Shown here: positions 8,883 to 16,721 of the stretch, piece by piece
Layout of the letters: every line of letters starts with the position of its first letter
How positions within the stretch are numbered: the stretch's first letter is position 1
DNA from: Photobacterium sp. DA100
GTDB lineage: Bacteria; Pseudomonadota; Gammaproteobacteria; Enterobacterales; Vibrionaceae
Length of the DNA stretch: 64,000 nt
Direction of reading: 5' to 3'
Assembly (NCBI RefSeq): GCF_029223585.1
Contig: NZ_CP119424.1
Span: 248,001-312,000 of the forward strand
Notes under the pieces: generated by a model
Seen by the model: only the letters and a program-made list of their open reading frames with translations
The model's database searches: none
What the model was told of the DNA's origin: nothing
Translations under genes and position numbers: made by a program

Positions 8883-8915
8883 AAATTAGAGGGGAAAACT
8901 TAAGAAAGGCTTAAG
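8883..8915 (-). promoter_or_regulatory. Regulator box CTTAAG-N5-CTTAAG plus -10-like hexamer
   Basis: Two identical CTTAAG hexamers at 8899-8904 and 8910-8915 are 11 bases apart, one helical turn. Read on the minus strand, a TAATTT hexamer (8888-8883) follows 10 bases later. This is the geometry of activator boxes for PmrA/PhoP-like regulators, where the direct repeat takes the place of a -35 element. It drives toward the hemolysin-family gene whose operon encodes a regulator of that type. A third, out-of-phase GTTAAG lies at 8939. Confidence 0.65.
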
Positions 8916-8999
8916 AAATATAAAGCGCCATAAATTTTGTTAAGAAATAGACTTTTTTTGTTGTACCGTAGTTGGTTTAACTCGTTGAAAGAAAGTAGG

Positions 9000-9461
9000 T
9001 TAATTCTTCACTGGTTCAAAGCGAAAAATATAAGGAAAACAACCGCCGGGTAAGTCCCTAGCGGGCCCGTTGGGGACAAAGCCGAGCTTTTGATAGAAGT
9101 TCACGGCATACCTCGAAGCATTGAGGAGGATTGCTTGCTTGGGGGAGCGCCCTCGGCACTCTTCAACGGCTGCGTCGATGAGCTGCCGCGCGATCCCTTG
9201 GTGATGGTAGTGAGGATCAACAAATAAATTAGATAGGTTCCAGTACTCTTTAACCAATATCGCGCCAACCACGCTGCCATCGATACGATAGACATAGTGT
9301 AAAGAACTGTCTGGGTGCGTGCGCCACCATAAAATACTGTCAGCACAACTGGCGATAAGTTCATCCTGGATATGTTCCGGCTCATCAACACATGATCTGA
9401 TTGCCCGGCCTGTAAGGGTAATAATGTCGGAGATATCCCTGAATTTTGCTTGCTGAATCAT
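9000..9461 (-). CDS. GNAT-family N-acetyltransferase
   Basis: A 153-residue protein. I use the ATG at 9461 (AAGGAAG upstream) over a GTG two codons earlier. The acetyl-CoA-binding core is visible: LSNLFVDPHYHHQGIARQL contains the Q/RxxGxG/A loop near residue 90, and the C-terminal NFYQKLGFVP is the usual beta5-alpha4 motif. The protein is single-domain and soluble, with an unknown acceptor. The region 8850-8999 separates it from the hemolysin-family operon, so it is probably a separate transcript. Confidence 0.88.
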   Translation of the reverse strand: MIQQAKFRDISDIITLTGRAIRSCVDEPEHIQDELIASCADSILWWRTHPDSSLHYVYRIDGSVVGAILVKEYWNLSNLFVDPHYHHQGIARQLIDAAVEECRGRSPKQAILLNASRYAVNFYQKLGFVPNGPARDLPGGCFPYIFRFEPVKN

Positions 9462-9778
9462 GCGCACTCTTCCTTGTCACAGTGTCATTGGTCTTATCAT
9501 TCTAAATAATTTACCCGCAAAGGAATATCATTGTGTTTTTAATTCTCTTGATGGATTAAAAAATTTCGTACTTGTGTGATTACCTAAAATATATTCCAAT
9601 TCAGAATGCCAGTGTTGTTAATTGTGGAGATTAAGTTAATCTGGCAGAAAAAATTACTAACAATTTAAGCAAAAGATTATTTGTTAATTTTCTAGTGAGT
9701 GCTCAATGTCCATGGGTGTTTATTGATAGAATGATTATGTGTGGGAATTTTAAAGTGTAAATACCATGGAGAAGGTAT
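9462..9778. other. AT-rich intergenic region
   Basis: This 317-base stretch lies between a GNAT gene (leftward) and an unknown rightward gene. It is distinctly AT-rich and must hold both promoters. I see no convincing gene, terminator or repeat. Short frames inside it lack ribosome sites and family resemblance. Confidence 0.5.
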
Positions 9779-10507
9779 ATGCTACATGCTGTATCCCCTG
9801 ATGATAAGACAAACCTAACTTTAAAAGAGCTTAAGACAGACTTGCACAGTATAGAAACATCGAATGCTGAATTTACTGTTAATGGCGAACAAAAAGATAA
9901 CAAAGCAAAATTTAATTCGCATCGTTTGCGAATTAAAAATGTAGAAAGGCCACAATCCAGCTACTATTTTTTGGCGGATAATGAAAATGAAAAAAATGTC
10001 AACTGGGTTGTAGGATTAAGTCAGGCTCACATACTCTATGGCTTTAAGTCATCGAGCGAAATTGATGCGCTATTGAAAGAGCGGGAGTCTTTAAGGCCTT
10101 TATCTGATGTACTGTATATGTTGGGTATTAAGGGGCTGTATAACCACCTCAACAAGGCATCGATTGATGACATTTATAATTGGCTATGCCCGATATTGTC
10201 TGAAACCCAATCAGATTATCGAAACGGTGTCATAGAGAAAAATAATCCAGATTATTGGCTGCATAGGTTGGTGGATAGTTATGATCTCTATGGTTACCCC
10301 TTAGATGCTAACTTGTTTAATGTTTACTTACTAAAAATGGCTAGCTTATCTTTTGGGCAGGCACTCACAATAAAAAATAACCATATATTTATGCCAATAC
10401 AGGGTTCTTACTTGGAAGTGATAGGCTTCCAGCAATCATTATGTGAATTTGATGTGGTTGACTGGTTGTACGACAGAGAGTATGAAGTAGATAAATTACA
10501 TTTTTAA
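9779..10507 (+). CDS. Hypothetical protein, AT-rich
   Basis: A 242-residue soluble protein I do not recognise. It has no signal peptide or membrane segment. The N-terminal 60 residues are polar and lysine-rich, and the C-terminal part has aromatic-rich helices (NPDYWLHRLVDSYDLYGYP). The GGAGAAGG ribosome site directly before the ATG supports translation. GC content is well below that of neighbours, suggesting acquisition. No toxin, phage or immunity hallmark is visible and it stands alone between gnat and tyrS. Confidence 0.6.
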   Translation: MLHAVSPDDKTNLTLKELKTDLHSIETSNAEFTVNGEQKDNKAKFNSHRLRIKNVERPQSSYYFLADNENEKNVNWVVGLSQAHILYGFKSSSEIDALLKERESLRPLSDVLYMLGIKGLYNHLNKASIDDIYNWLCPILSETQSDYRNGVIEKNNPDYWLHRLVDSYDLYGYPLDANLFNVYLLKMASLSFGQALTIKNNHIFMPIQGSYLEVIGFQQSLCEFDVVDWLYDREYEVDKLHF

Positions 10508-10727
10508 AATTTGGAAATACTACGTTAACGGATAATGGCAACAGCCTGTAACCGCAAGGCATCGTGCTTATTCAATCGTTCGAGAAGAATCGAAAGGTAT
10601 TACTTTCCTGATAGCACTGGCTATAAGCAATAAGGGGGGAGATTAATATCCTTAAATGCCTGATAGCCAGCAATAGGTTAAACAAAGCTGTGCATGGTGG
10701 CTCAGCGCTAAGAGCAACGGTTTTGCG

Positions 10728-11912
10728 TCAACTTAGTTTAATTTTAGCAATACGTCGTTTGCCTACTTGGACGATTTGTTCACCGACAGGTAGGGCTACC
10801 GATGGATCCTCGACCTTATCGCCTGCTATTTTCACGGCCCCCTGTCGAATGAGACGCAGGGCTTCTGAGGTTGATGACGTTAATTTCGCTTGCTTTAGCA
10901 CTTGGCTAAGCGTCAGTCCATGCTGGAATTCAATCGTCTCTAAGTTGTCTGGCATTATCTTTGCGGCGAAACGTTGGTTGAACATGTTCTCAGCATGATC
11001 AGCTTCTGGCTCCGAGTGGAAGCGGGTGACGATTTCTTTGGCCAAGAGTACCTTGATTTCTTTTGGGTTGCGGCCGGATTCGATATCCCGTTTGAACTGT
11101 TCAATTTCATCTATGCGGCGAAAAGACAGCAACTCGAAGTAGTTCCACATCAAGTTGTCTGAAATTGACATCAACTTGCCGAACATTTCTTCTGGCGATT
11201 CGGTAATGCCAATGTAATTGGCGGCTGATTTGGACATCTTCTTCACGCCATCGAGGCCGACCAGCAGCGGCATGGTGATCACCACCTGCGGCTCCATGTT
11301 GTGATGCTTTTGCAGTTCACGCCCCATCAGCAAGTTAAAGGTCTGATCCGTGCCGCCCAGCTCAATGTCGGCTTTCAATTCTACCGAGTCGTAGCCCTGG
11401 AGCAGTGGGTAGATAAATTCATGGATACCTATAGATTGCTGCTCGGCAAATCGTTTTTTGAAGTCCTCCCGCTCCAGCATTCGAGCGACTGTTTGGCTAG
11501 CAGTGAGTTTCAGCATGCCTTCAGCCCCAAGTTTGGACAGCCAATGTGAATTAAATACGATGTCGGTTTTTTGCGGATCGAGTATTTTGAACACTTGCTG
11601 CTGGTAGGTCTCGGCGTTGGTAAGCACCTGTTCTGTTGTCAGTGGTGGGCGGGTTGTATTCTTGCCGCTCGGATCGCCGATTTTGCCGGTAAAATCGCCA
11701 ATAAGAAAGACAACCTTATGGCCCAGGTCTTGGAACTGTCGAAGCTTGTTCAGAATGACAGTGTGGCCGAGGTGGATATCCGGCGCGGTAGGATCGGCAC
11801 CAAGCTTGACCACCAGAGGTCGGTCTTTCTTCAGTTTCTCGATTAATGCTTTTTCAGGGGTAATTTGCTCTGCCCCTCGGTGGATAAGAGCAAGGGCTTG
11901 GTCAATGTTCAT
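10728..11912 (-). CDS. tyrS: Tyrosine--tRNA ligase
   Basis: A 394-residue class I aminoacyl-tRNA synthetase of the short TyrRZ type. The HIGH-equivalent motif is HLGH at 47-50, and KMSKS appears near residue 230 ([13 protein letters not shown]). The last 65 residues form an S4-like RNA-binding domain ([14 protein letters not shown]). Cytosolic; it charges tRNA-Tyr. Vibrionaceae often carry two tyrS genes, so this may be one of a pair. No leader structure is obvious upstream. Confidence 0.95.
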   Translation of the reverse strand: MNIDQALALIHRGAEQITPEKALIEKLKKDRPLVVKLGADPTAPDIHLGHTVILNKLRQFQDLGHKVVFLIGDFTGKIGDPSGKNTTRPPLTTEQVLTNAETYQQQVFKILDPQKTDIVFNSHWLSKLGAEGMLKLTASQTVARMLEREDFKKRFAEQQSIGIHEFIYPLLQGYDSVELKADIELGGTDQTFNLLMGRELQKHHNMEPQVVITMPLLVGLDGVKKMSKSAANYIGITESPEEMFGKLMSISDNLMWNYFELLSFRRIDEIEQFKRDIESGRNPKEIKVLLAKEIVTRFHSEPEADHAENMFNQRFAAKIMPDNLETIEFQHGLTLSQVLKQAKLTSSTSEALRLIRQGAVKIAGDKVEDPSVALPVGEQIVQVGKRRIAKIKLS

Positions 11913-12064
11913 CGTAGCTCCGCCAATAGTTGGGTGTTACCTATCATTTATTCTGATACTGTGATTGCAAGGAAAGTGTCTGTTAGTATTCTTATGTACT
12001 AATATCCATCACCACGCAGGTAGAGCAGCGTAGCAAAAATATTGCAGGACGAAAGTTAGCAGCT

Positions 12065-12079
12065 ATCACACATCGTGAT
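12065..12079. promoter_or_regulatory. Candidate LysR operator (ATCAC-N5-GTGAT)
   Basis: A perfect 5-bp inverted repeat with a 5-base spacer, centred about 47 bases ahead of the LysR start at 12119. The spacing fits LysR autoregulation. The TCAC/GTGA arms also resemble CRP half-sites but are inverted relative to a CRP site. Confidence 0.35.
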
Positions 12080-12118
12080 GGCTGGGGGTAAACAACGAAA
12101 GGGTGTGAATCAGCAGTT

Positions 12119-13012
12119 ATGTATAGCTTTGAGCAATTGAAAATGTTTGTCGCCGTTTGCGAGTGTGGGTCTTTTTCGGCGGCAGCAAGAAAGCACCTGC
12201 GGGCACAGTCGGGGGTAAGCCAGTCGGTGTCGAACCTTGAAATCGCGTTGAATCAAACCTTGTTTGACCGCTCAAGCAATATGCCCACGCTGACAGCCCA
12301 GGGAGAAGCGCTGTTGCCAATCGCCCGTGCAATATTGCTGCAGCAACAGCGTCTGGATCAAAAGGTGATGGCCCTGGATGCCGATGAAGAGCATGAGCTG
12401 GTGGTCGCGATAGAAGAAAGTGTGGTTGAACCGGATTTGCTGGGGCAGATCACTGCGGTCGGTGAGCAGTACCCGATGACCAGCATCGAGTTAATCTCGG
12501 CTTCGACTTTCGACATCAAGGCGATGGTCAGCGAGGGAAGGGCGCATATCGGTGTGGTCTATTCTGACGGCAAAATATTGGAAGATACCGAGTTTGCTAC
12601 GGTGGGCTACAACCGGTTTTTGACCCTGGCTGCCCCACAACACCCTCTGGCGCATAAAACGGCGCTTAAAGATGACGATCTGCGTAACTACCGCCAGATC
12701 GTACAACGCTCATCCAGCGGCAAGGAGCTGTGGTTCAGTTATGCGATCAGTTCGCAGGTATGGTATGCCAATAACCATCAGTTGCTCTTGGAGTTGGCGG
12801 CTCAAGGTCTCGGTTGGGCTATCGTCCCTGAAAGCTTAGCGGCATCCTATGTAGAACAAGGCAAGCTGGCGGTGTTGGATCTTGCCTACGAACCCGATGG
12901 TTGGCTGACAACGGTAGATGTGATCCAAACGCGCCGCCATTCGGAGGGGCCGGTACGCCAAGCATTGTTGCAGATCCTCGAGAAGACGCTTGCTGCTAAG
13001 CCGAGGTTGTAG
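12119..13012 (+). CDS. LysR-family transcriptional regulator
   Basis: A 297-residue LysR protein. The N-terminal helix-turn-helix is [23 protein letters not shown] (split about residues 19-42), with the usual LNQTLFDR recognition-wing sequence. The effector domain contains HIGVVYSDG. It is rightward, and a truncated VOC gene abuts its 3' end, so a former neighbour has been partly deleted. No strong ribosome site precedes the ATG. The regulon is unknown. Confidence 0.9.
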   Translation: MYSFEQLKMFVAVCECGSFSAAARKHLRAQSGVSQSVSNLEIALNQTLFDRSSNMPTLTAQGEALLPIARAILLQQQRLDQKVMALDADEEHELVVAIEESVVEPDLLGQITAVGEQYPMTSIELISASTFDIKAMVSEGRAHIGVVYSDGKILEDTEFATVGYNRFLTLAAPQHPLAHKTALKDDDLRNYRQIVQRSSSGKELWFSYAISSQVWYANNHQLLLELAAQGLGWAIVPESLAASYVEQGKLAVLDLAYEPDGWLTTVDVIQTRRHSEGPVRQALLQILEKTLAAKPRL

Positions 13013-13289
13013 GACCTCCTCCTATTTCTTGAGTTTTGATAAAGGTGCCCGGCTGGAAATCATGCACAATGATGCGATTCCCGCGACTGCGAATGATCCA
13101 ATGGCCCAGTTTACCGGGCTGATACACATGGCGATGTCGGTTGGCTCCGAGCAAGGCGTCGATGCATTAACCGCCCGTTTAGCCAATGATGGTTATAACG
13201 TCGTAGACGGTCCGCGGCGAACCGGCGATGGTTATTATGAGAGCGTTGTACTTGACCCTGAAGGAAACCGGTTGGAAATCACGCTGTGA
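13013..13289 (+). pseudogene. VOC (glyoxalase-like) family protein, N-terminally truncated
   Basis: The frame encodes the C-terminal two thirds of a vicinal-oxygen-chelate protein, from [13 protein letters not shown] to the canonical DPEGNRLEI ending. Intact relatives have about 40 more N-terminal residues including the first metal ligand; here that part is absent and the homology starts just after the LysR stop codon. The best remaining start would be an ATG near 13063. I judge it non-functional, removed at its 5' end by a deletion that fused it to the LysR gene region. Confidence 0.65.
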
Positions 13290-13342
13290 ATGACATCATT
13301 TAGCGTGGCAACTATCTGCACACACCAACTTTGAGGAAGGAT

Positions 13343-13987
13343 ATGAAGGAAGTAAAAGCGGTACTGTTTGACATGGATGGCCTGATCTTTGATACCGAAG
13401 GGCTTTATAAGGCCTGCTGGCAGTCAGCGGCTAACGAGCAAGGACTTGTGCTAACCGATGAAGACTATCAATCATTTATTGGTGTGCAAGATGAAGAATG
13501 TGAGCGACGGGTTGCGATAAAGTTTGGTGAAGCATTGGATCTCGAGCGCTTCTGCCAAGTGAGAGACGCCATGTTTAGTGCCGAGCAGGACAAGGGTATT
13601 CCATACCAGCCAGGCTTTGCCGAGCTGTTTGCACATATTAAGCAAAACGGGCTGAAGTGTGCACTTGTGACTTCTTCGCCGATCAAGAAGGTCACCCACC
13701 ATTTTGCCGGTACGGATTATATCTCGCAGTTTGACGCCATTGTTACGGCCGAAAATGTAGCAAACGGTAAACCGGCTCCGGATTGCTACCTGATGGCTTG
13801 CGGCCAGTTGGATATCACCCCGTCGAGCTGTTTGGTGCTGGAAGATTCAAACAATGGCATGCGCTCGGGGCTTGATGCCGGCTGCCAGGCGATAATGATC
13901 CCGGATTTGCTAGCGCCAGCTGAAGATATCGTGTCAAGAGCCACGTCAATTGTTGACTCCTTACTGGAAGTTAAGCCATACCTCTAA
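13343..13987 (+). CDS. HAD-superfamily phosphatase (beta-phosphoglucomutase-like)
   Basis: A 214-residue subfamily IA HAD hydrolase. Motif I is LFDMDGLIFDTEG (nucleophile and acid/base Asp near 9 and 11), motif II is LVTSS, and motif III/IV is KPAPDCYLMA then VLEDSNNGMRSG. A helical cap domain lies between. The ATG at 13343 follows GAGGAAGG; the TTG at 13331 is not needed. It is likely to act on sugar phosphates or related small phosphoesters. Confidence 0.9.
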   Translation: MKEVKAVLFDMDGLIFDTEGLYKACWQSAANEQGLVLTDEDYQSFIGVQDEECERRVAIKFGEALDLERFCQVRDAMFSAEQDKGIPYQPGFAELFAHIKQNGLKCALVTSSPIKKVTHHFAGTDYISQFDAIVTAENVANGKPAPDCYLMACGQLDITPSSCLVLEDSNNGMRSGLDAGCQAIMIPDLLAPAEDIVSRATSIVDSLLEVKPYL

Positions 13988-14099
13988 ATGTTGACCATGG
14001 GGAAATTGATGAATCTGTGATCTGAAAAGCATGCCTTTGCACCAGCCTCTGGCACTATAGTTAAATGTTGAATAGAAACAACTAACTAGCGGGGAAGGT

Positions 14100-14795
14100 A
14101 TGCGACAGATAGGTGATGGTATTTGGGTTCACGAAGACTCAATGAAGATGTTGGGTACCAAGCTCGGATTGAGGATGACGGTTATCCGGCTGAGCGACGG
14201 TCGCCTCTGGGTACATTCACCCACTGCGATTTCTCCTGCGCTCAAGCAGCAAATTGATGAGCTTGGCTCTGTCTGTTTCTTGGTTGCGGCCAATAACCAC
14301 CACAGTAAATGGTTACAGGATTGGATTGAAGCCTATCCCGATGCCGAGGTGTACGTCAGCGCCGGGATCCCCCGTAAAGTACCGCTATCTAATTACCATA
14401 TCCTACAGCGTGGGATGGAGAATGTATGGCAAGATGATTTGGAGTGGCAAACCATGCCGTCGGTGCCGCTGTTCAATGAAACAGTTTTCTTTCATCATCG
14501 CTCAAAATCTTTGATCGTGACGGACTTGGTGCAAAACTACCCTGAAAATACTACTCATAACGGCTTGGCTGGCGCGATGACTAAATATGTCTTTGAGCCG
14601 ATTGGCTTCAAAGGGCGCTGCGTCGCCCCTCCTCTGAAAATGGGGTTTACCATCAAGGATAAACCGGCTTTCTATCGTTTTATCCAAAGTGTGCAGGAGT
14701 GGGACTTTGACAAGATTATCGTCACCCATGGCGACATAATAGAAGATGATGCCCAGACAGTTTTTGCCAATTTGTCTTCAAGATTTGCCTCATAA
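14100..14795 (+). CDS. DUF4336 domain protein (metallo-beta-lactamase-like fold)
   Basis: A 231-residue soluble protein resembling DUF4336 proteins, which have a metallo-beta-lactamase-like fold. The lactamase motif is replaced by NNHHSKWL near residue 62, and a later ThrHisGlyAsp (VTHGD) near 205 may serve as a metal ligand. The start follows GGGGAAGG. Reaction unknown. It ends 118 bases before the tRNA-Ser gene. Confidence 0.75.
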   Translation: MRQIGDGIWVHEDSMKMLGTKLGLRMTVIRLSDGRLWVHSPTAISPALKQQIDELGSVCFLVAANNHHSKWLQDWIEAYPDAEVYVSAGIPRKVPLSNYHILQRGMENVWQDDLEWQTMPSVPLFNETVFFHHRSKSLIVTDLVQNYPENTTHNGLAGAMTKYVFEPIGFKGRCVAPPLKMGFTIKDKPAFYRFIQSVQEWDFDKIIVTHGDIIEDDAQTVFANLSSRFAS

Positions 14796-14870
14796 CTGAG
14801 AGATATAGTGTCGAATTTCAGCGTACTGTTGCGATAGTGAGCACTTAATTGTCTGGGGTAAAGTTTCTAC

Positions 14871-14899
14871 TTTACAGCGTGCAAAGAACGCCGTATTAT
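14871..14899 (+). promoter_or_regulatory. Sigma70 promoter of tRNA-Ser
   Basis: TTTACA (14871-14876), a 17-base spacer and TATTAT (14894-14899) form a near-consensus promoter. A GC-rich discriminator (CCACCGC) follows, as in stringently controlled stable-RNA promoters. The tRNA starts 13 bases after the -10 element. Confidence 0.75.
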
Positions 14900-14912
14900 C
14901 CACCGCACTTAC

Positions 14913-15003
14913 GGAGAGATGGCTGAGTGGTTGAAAGCACCGGTCTTGAAAACCGGCATACGTTAATAGCGTATCTAGGGTTCAAATCCCTATCTCTCCG
15001 CCA
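14913..15003 (+). tRNA. tRNA-Ser (UGA anticodon)
   Basis: A class II tRNA with a 7-bp acceptor stem (GGAGAGA with TCTCTCC), discriminator G and encoded CCA. The anticodon stem-loop is CCGGT-CTTGAAA-ACCGG, giving anticodon TGA. The long variable arm (ATACGTTAATAGCGTAT) and T-arm (AGGGTTCAAATCCCT) are intact. It reads UCN serine codons. Confidence 0.97.
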
Positions 15004-15010
15004 CATTAGA

Positions 15011-15040
15011 AAAAGCCGCTGAGAAATCAGCGGCTTTTTT
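15011..15040 (+). terminator. Rho-independent terminator after tRNA-Ser
   Basis: A 12-bp perfect stem (AAAAGCCGCTGA with its complement), a GAAA tetraloop and a run of six T. Confidence 0.9.
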
Positions 15041-15050
15041 GTATCTGGAA

Positions 15051-15146
15051 TCTAGGGTTCAGCTGAGCGAAGCGAGACAACGTTGCTAGCTAAAGGCGCT
15101 GTAAAGCAACGGCCGCAGGGCGAAGTAAACCCTATCTCTCGGCCAC
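15051..15146 (+). repeat. Interrupted copy of the tRNA-Ser 3' end
   Basis: TCTAGGGTTCA (15051-15061) and AACCCTATCTCTC..GCCAC (15128-15146) reproduce the T-arm and 3' acceptor strand of the tRNA just upstream. About 66 unrelated bases sit in the T loop. The insert contains AGCGAAGCGAGACAACG and CAACGGCCGCAGGGCG. It looks like a decayed tRNA 3' duplication, as left by tRNA-targeting integration or recombination. Confidence 0.55.
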
Positions 15147-15336
15147 ACTCTGCGGGCTTGCAGAAATGCATAGCTTGCACAAGGGCACCTCTGGTTAATA
15201 ACTAAATCACTTTTATCAATGAGATAGGTGTTATAAAGGCTGACTTTAGAGTGGTGGCTCCAATGTTCGCGGTTTTGTGCGTACATTCCTTTTGTATCGT
15301 TGCTATTTTGTGGCTTTTCACTTGAGAGGTCAGTTT
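15147..15336. other. Intergenic region before serine hydrolase
   Basis: No gene is visible. It lies downstream of the tRNA-Ser remnant and must contain the promoter of the serine hydrolase gene. I could not single out a reliable -35/-10 pair. Confidence 0.4.
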
Positions 15337-16638
15337 ATGGGCAGTTTATCGAGAAGAGCGGTACTCAAAGGGCTTGGGTTGGCTGGCGTCGTCGGCGGGG
15401 TAGGGGCTTGGGCCCTTGCCGAGAATAAAGCGCCTGAACAGGTGCTCGAAGAAATGTTCCAGGATGCCTTAACGGCTTTGCCGGCGGCGACCATCAGTGC
15501 GGCGGTCATAAAAAGCGGCGAGCTTGCCTGGGCGAAAAGTTTCGGTTACCAAGATCTGGAAAGCAAAACCCCCGCATCACTCGACAGTATCTGGCCGACT
15601 CTGGGCTCGGTATCGAAGTTGGTTACCTGGACTGCATTGATGCAACTGGTGGAAACAGGGGCGATACAACTCGATGGTGACATCAGTGACTATCTGGGGT
15701 TCACGCTGCGAAATCCCAGCTTTCCGGACACGCCAATCACGCCATACCATTTACTGACCCACTCTTCCTCGCTATCTTCCCGTCGGATGACCTCTGCACC
15801 GGACATTATGGCCGATCTGTTCTGTAAAGATTATCAAGAGAGCCTGAACGCCTGGGTACTGGCATACCTTGCTCCCGAGGGGGCATACTATAACTCCGAG
15901 CTTGTTTTCGATAATTACCGTCCCGGTGATTTTGCCAATGTAACACCTGATCCACTGGGCGTTGTGGCGGGGTATTCCAACTTAAATGCCATGCTTGCTG
16001 CTTACATGGTTGAACAGGTTACATCACAGTCGTTCGAGGAATACACCAGCAAGCGTATTTTTTTACCGTTGGGTATTGAGGATGCCGGGTGGCAAAAAGA
16101 TGTGTTGAACCAAGCAAAAATTATCACGCCGTATGAAGCAAAAAACAGTCCTCGGCCACCTGTCATGGCGGTCTATACCAAGAGTATGCAAGACCGGGGA
16201 TATATGGGAACTAGCGAGATAGCGGCAGTAGGCAATAAGAGTTATTTCTCGATGGCCGATTGCCAGTTCTTCTCGCCGTTCAGCTCTGCGGCTTTACTCG
16301 GCGCTTCGACTCATGCATTGACGGCATTTATTCAGTCCTTTTTGCCACATGCAAAAACCAGATTGCTGCAAAGAGAAACGTTAGATCGCATGTGGAAAGT
16401 CCACCGGCAGGATGCCATCACCGGCAGCAAGCTGGGGCTGGGATGGTTCCAGTTTGCACCCCCCCGACATGGTGTGTTCTGGGGGCATGACGGAGGAGGG
16501 CCGGGTATCCTTTCTCGGGTGATGATTGATCCGCACAGCGGAAATGGCGTGGTATTGCTAATCAATAACTTTTTCGTGGATTTCAGGCGTCGTTCGCAGC
16601 TAATTGAGGAGCTTTGCTCTTCCCTTAAAGTGGTTTAG
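15337..16638 (+). CDS. Tat-exported serine hydrolase (beta-lactamase/class C-like)
   Basis: A 433-residue protein from the ATG at 15337 (GAGAGG upstream); a longer frame from 15277 would bury the signal. The N-terminus SRRAVLKGLG followed by a hydrophobic core is a twin-arginine signal. The mature part is a Beta-lactamase (PF00144) domain: SVSK with nucleophile S91 and K94, YSN in VAGYSNLNAM, and HDGGG near the C-terminus. Family members are esterases, D-amino peptidases or beta-lactamases; the substrate is unknown. It ends before a palindromic terminator shared with the convergent pyrophosphatase gene. Confidence 0.87.
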   Translation: MGSLSRRAVLKGLGLAGVVGGVGAWALAENKAPEQVLEEMFQDALTALPAATISAAVIKSGELAWAKSFGYQDLESKTPASLDSIWPTLGSVSKLVTWTALMQLVETGAIQLDGDISDYLGFTLRNPSFPDTPITPYHLLTHSSSLSSRRMTSAPDIMADLFCKDYQESLNAWVLAYLAPEGAYYNSELVFDNYRPGDFANVTPDPLGVVAGYSNLNAMLAAYMVEQVTSQSFEEYTSKRIFLPLGIEDAGWQKDVLNQAKIITPYEAKNSPRPPVMAVYTKSMQDRGYMGTSEIAAVGNKSYFSMADCQFFSPFSSAALLGASTHALTAFIQSFLPHAKTRLLQRETLDRMWKVHRQDAITGSKLGLGWFQFAPPRHGVFWGHDGGGPGILSRVMIDPHSGNGVVLLINNFFVDFRRRSQLIEELCSSLKVV

Positions 16639-16684
16639 CAAGCACGCAGTAATTTTGTTGCCCCCCATTCTGGATATGGCCAAA

Positions 16685-16710
16685 GGAAACCGCTGATATC
16701 AGCGGTTTCC
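16685..16710. terminator. Bidirectional hairpin terminator
   Basis: A perfect 26-base palindrome (GGAAACCGCTGATATCAGCGGTTTCC) between convergent genes. Its T-rich flanks are weak, so efficiency is uncertain. Confidence 0.6.
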
Positions 16711-16721
16711 GTTTGTGTGGG

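Noticed and set aside
12990..13289. VOC protein as an intact gene starting inside the LysR gene
   Set aside because: The in-frame extension encodes LysR 3' sequence in another frame, not the missing VOC N-terminus.
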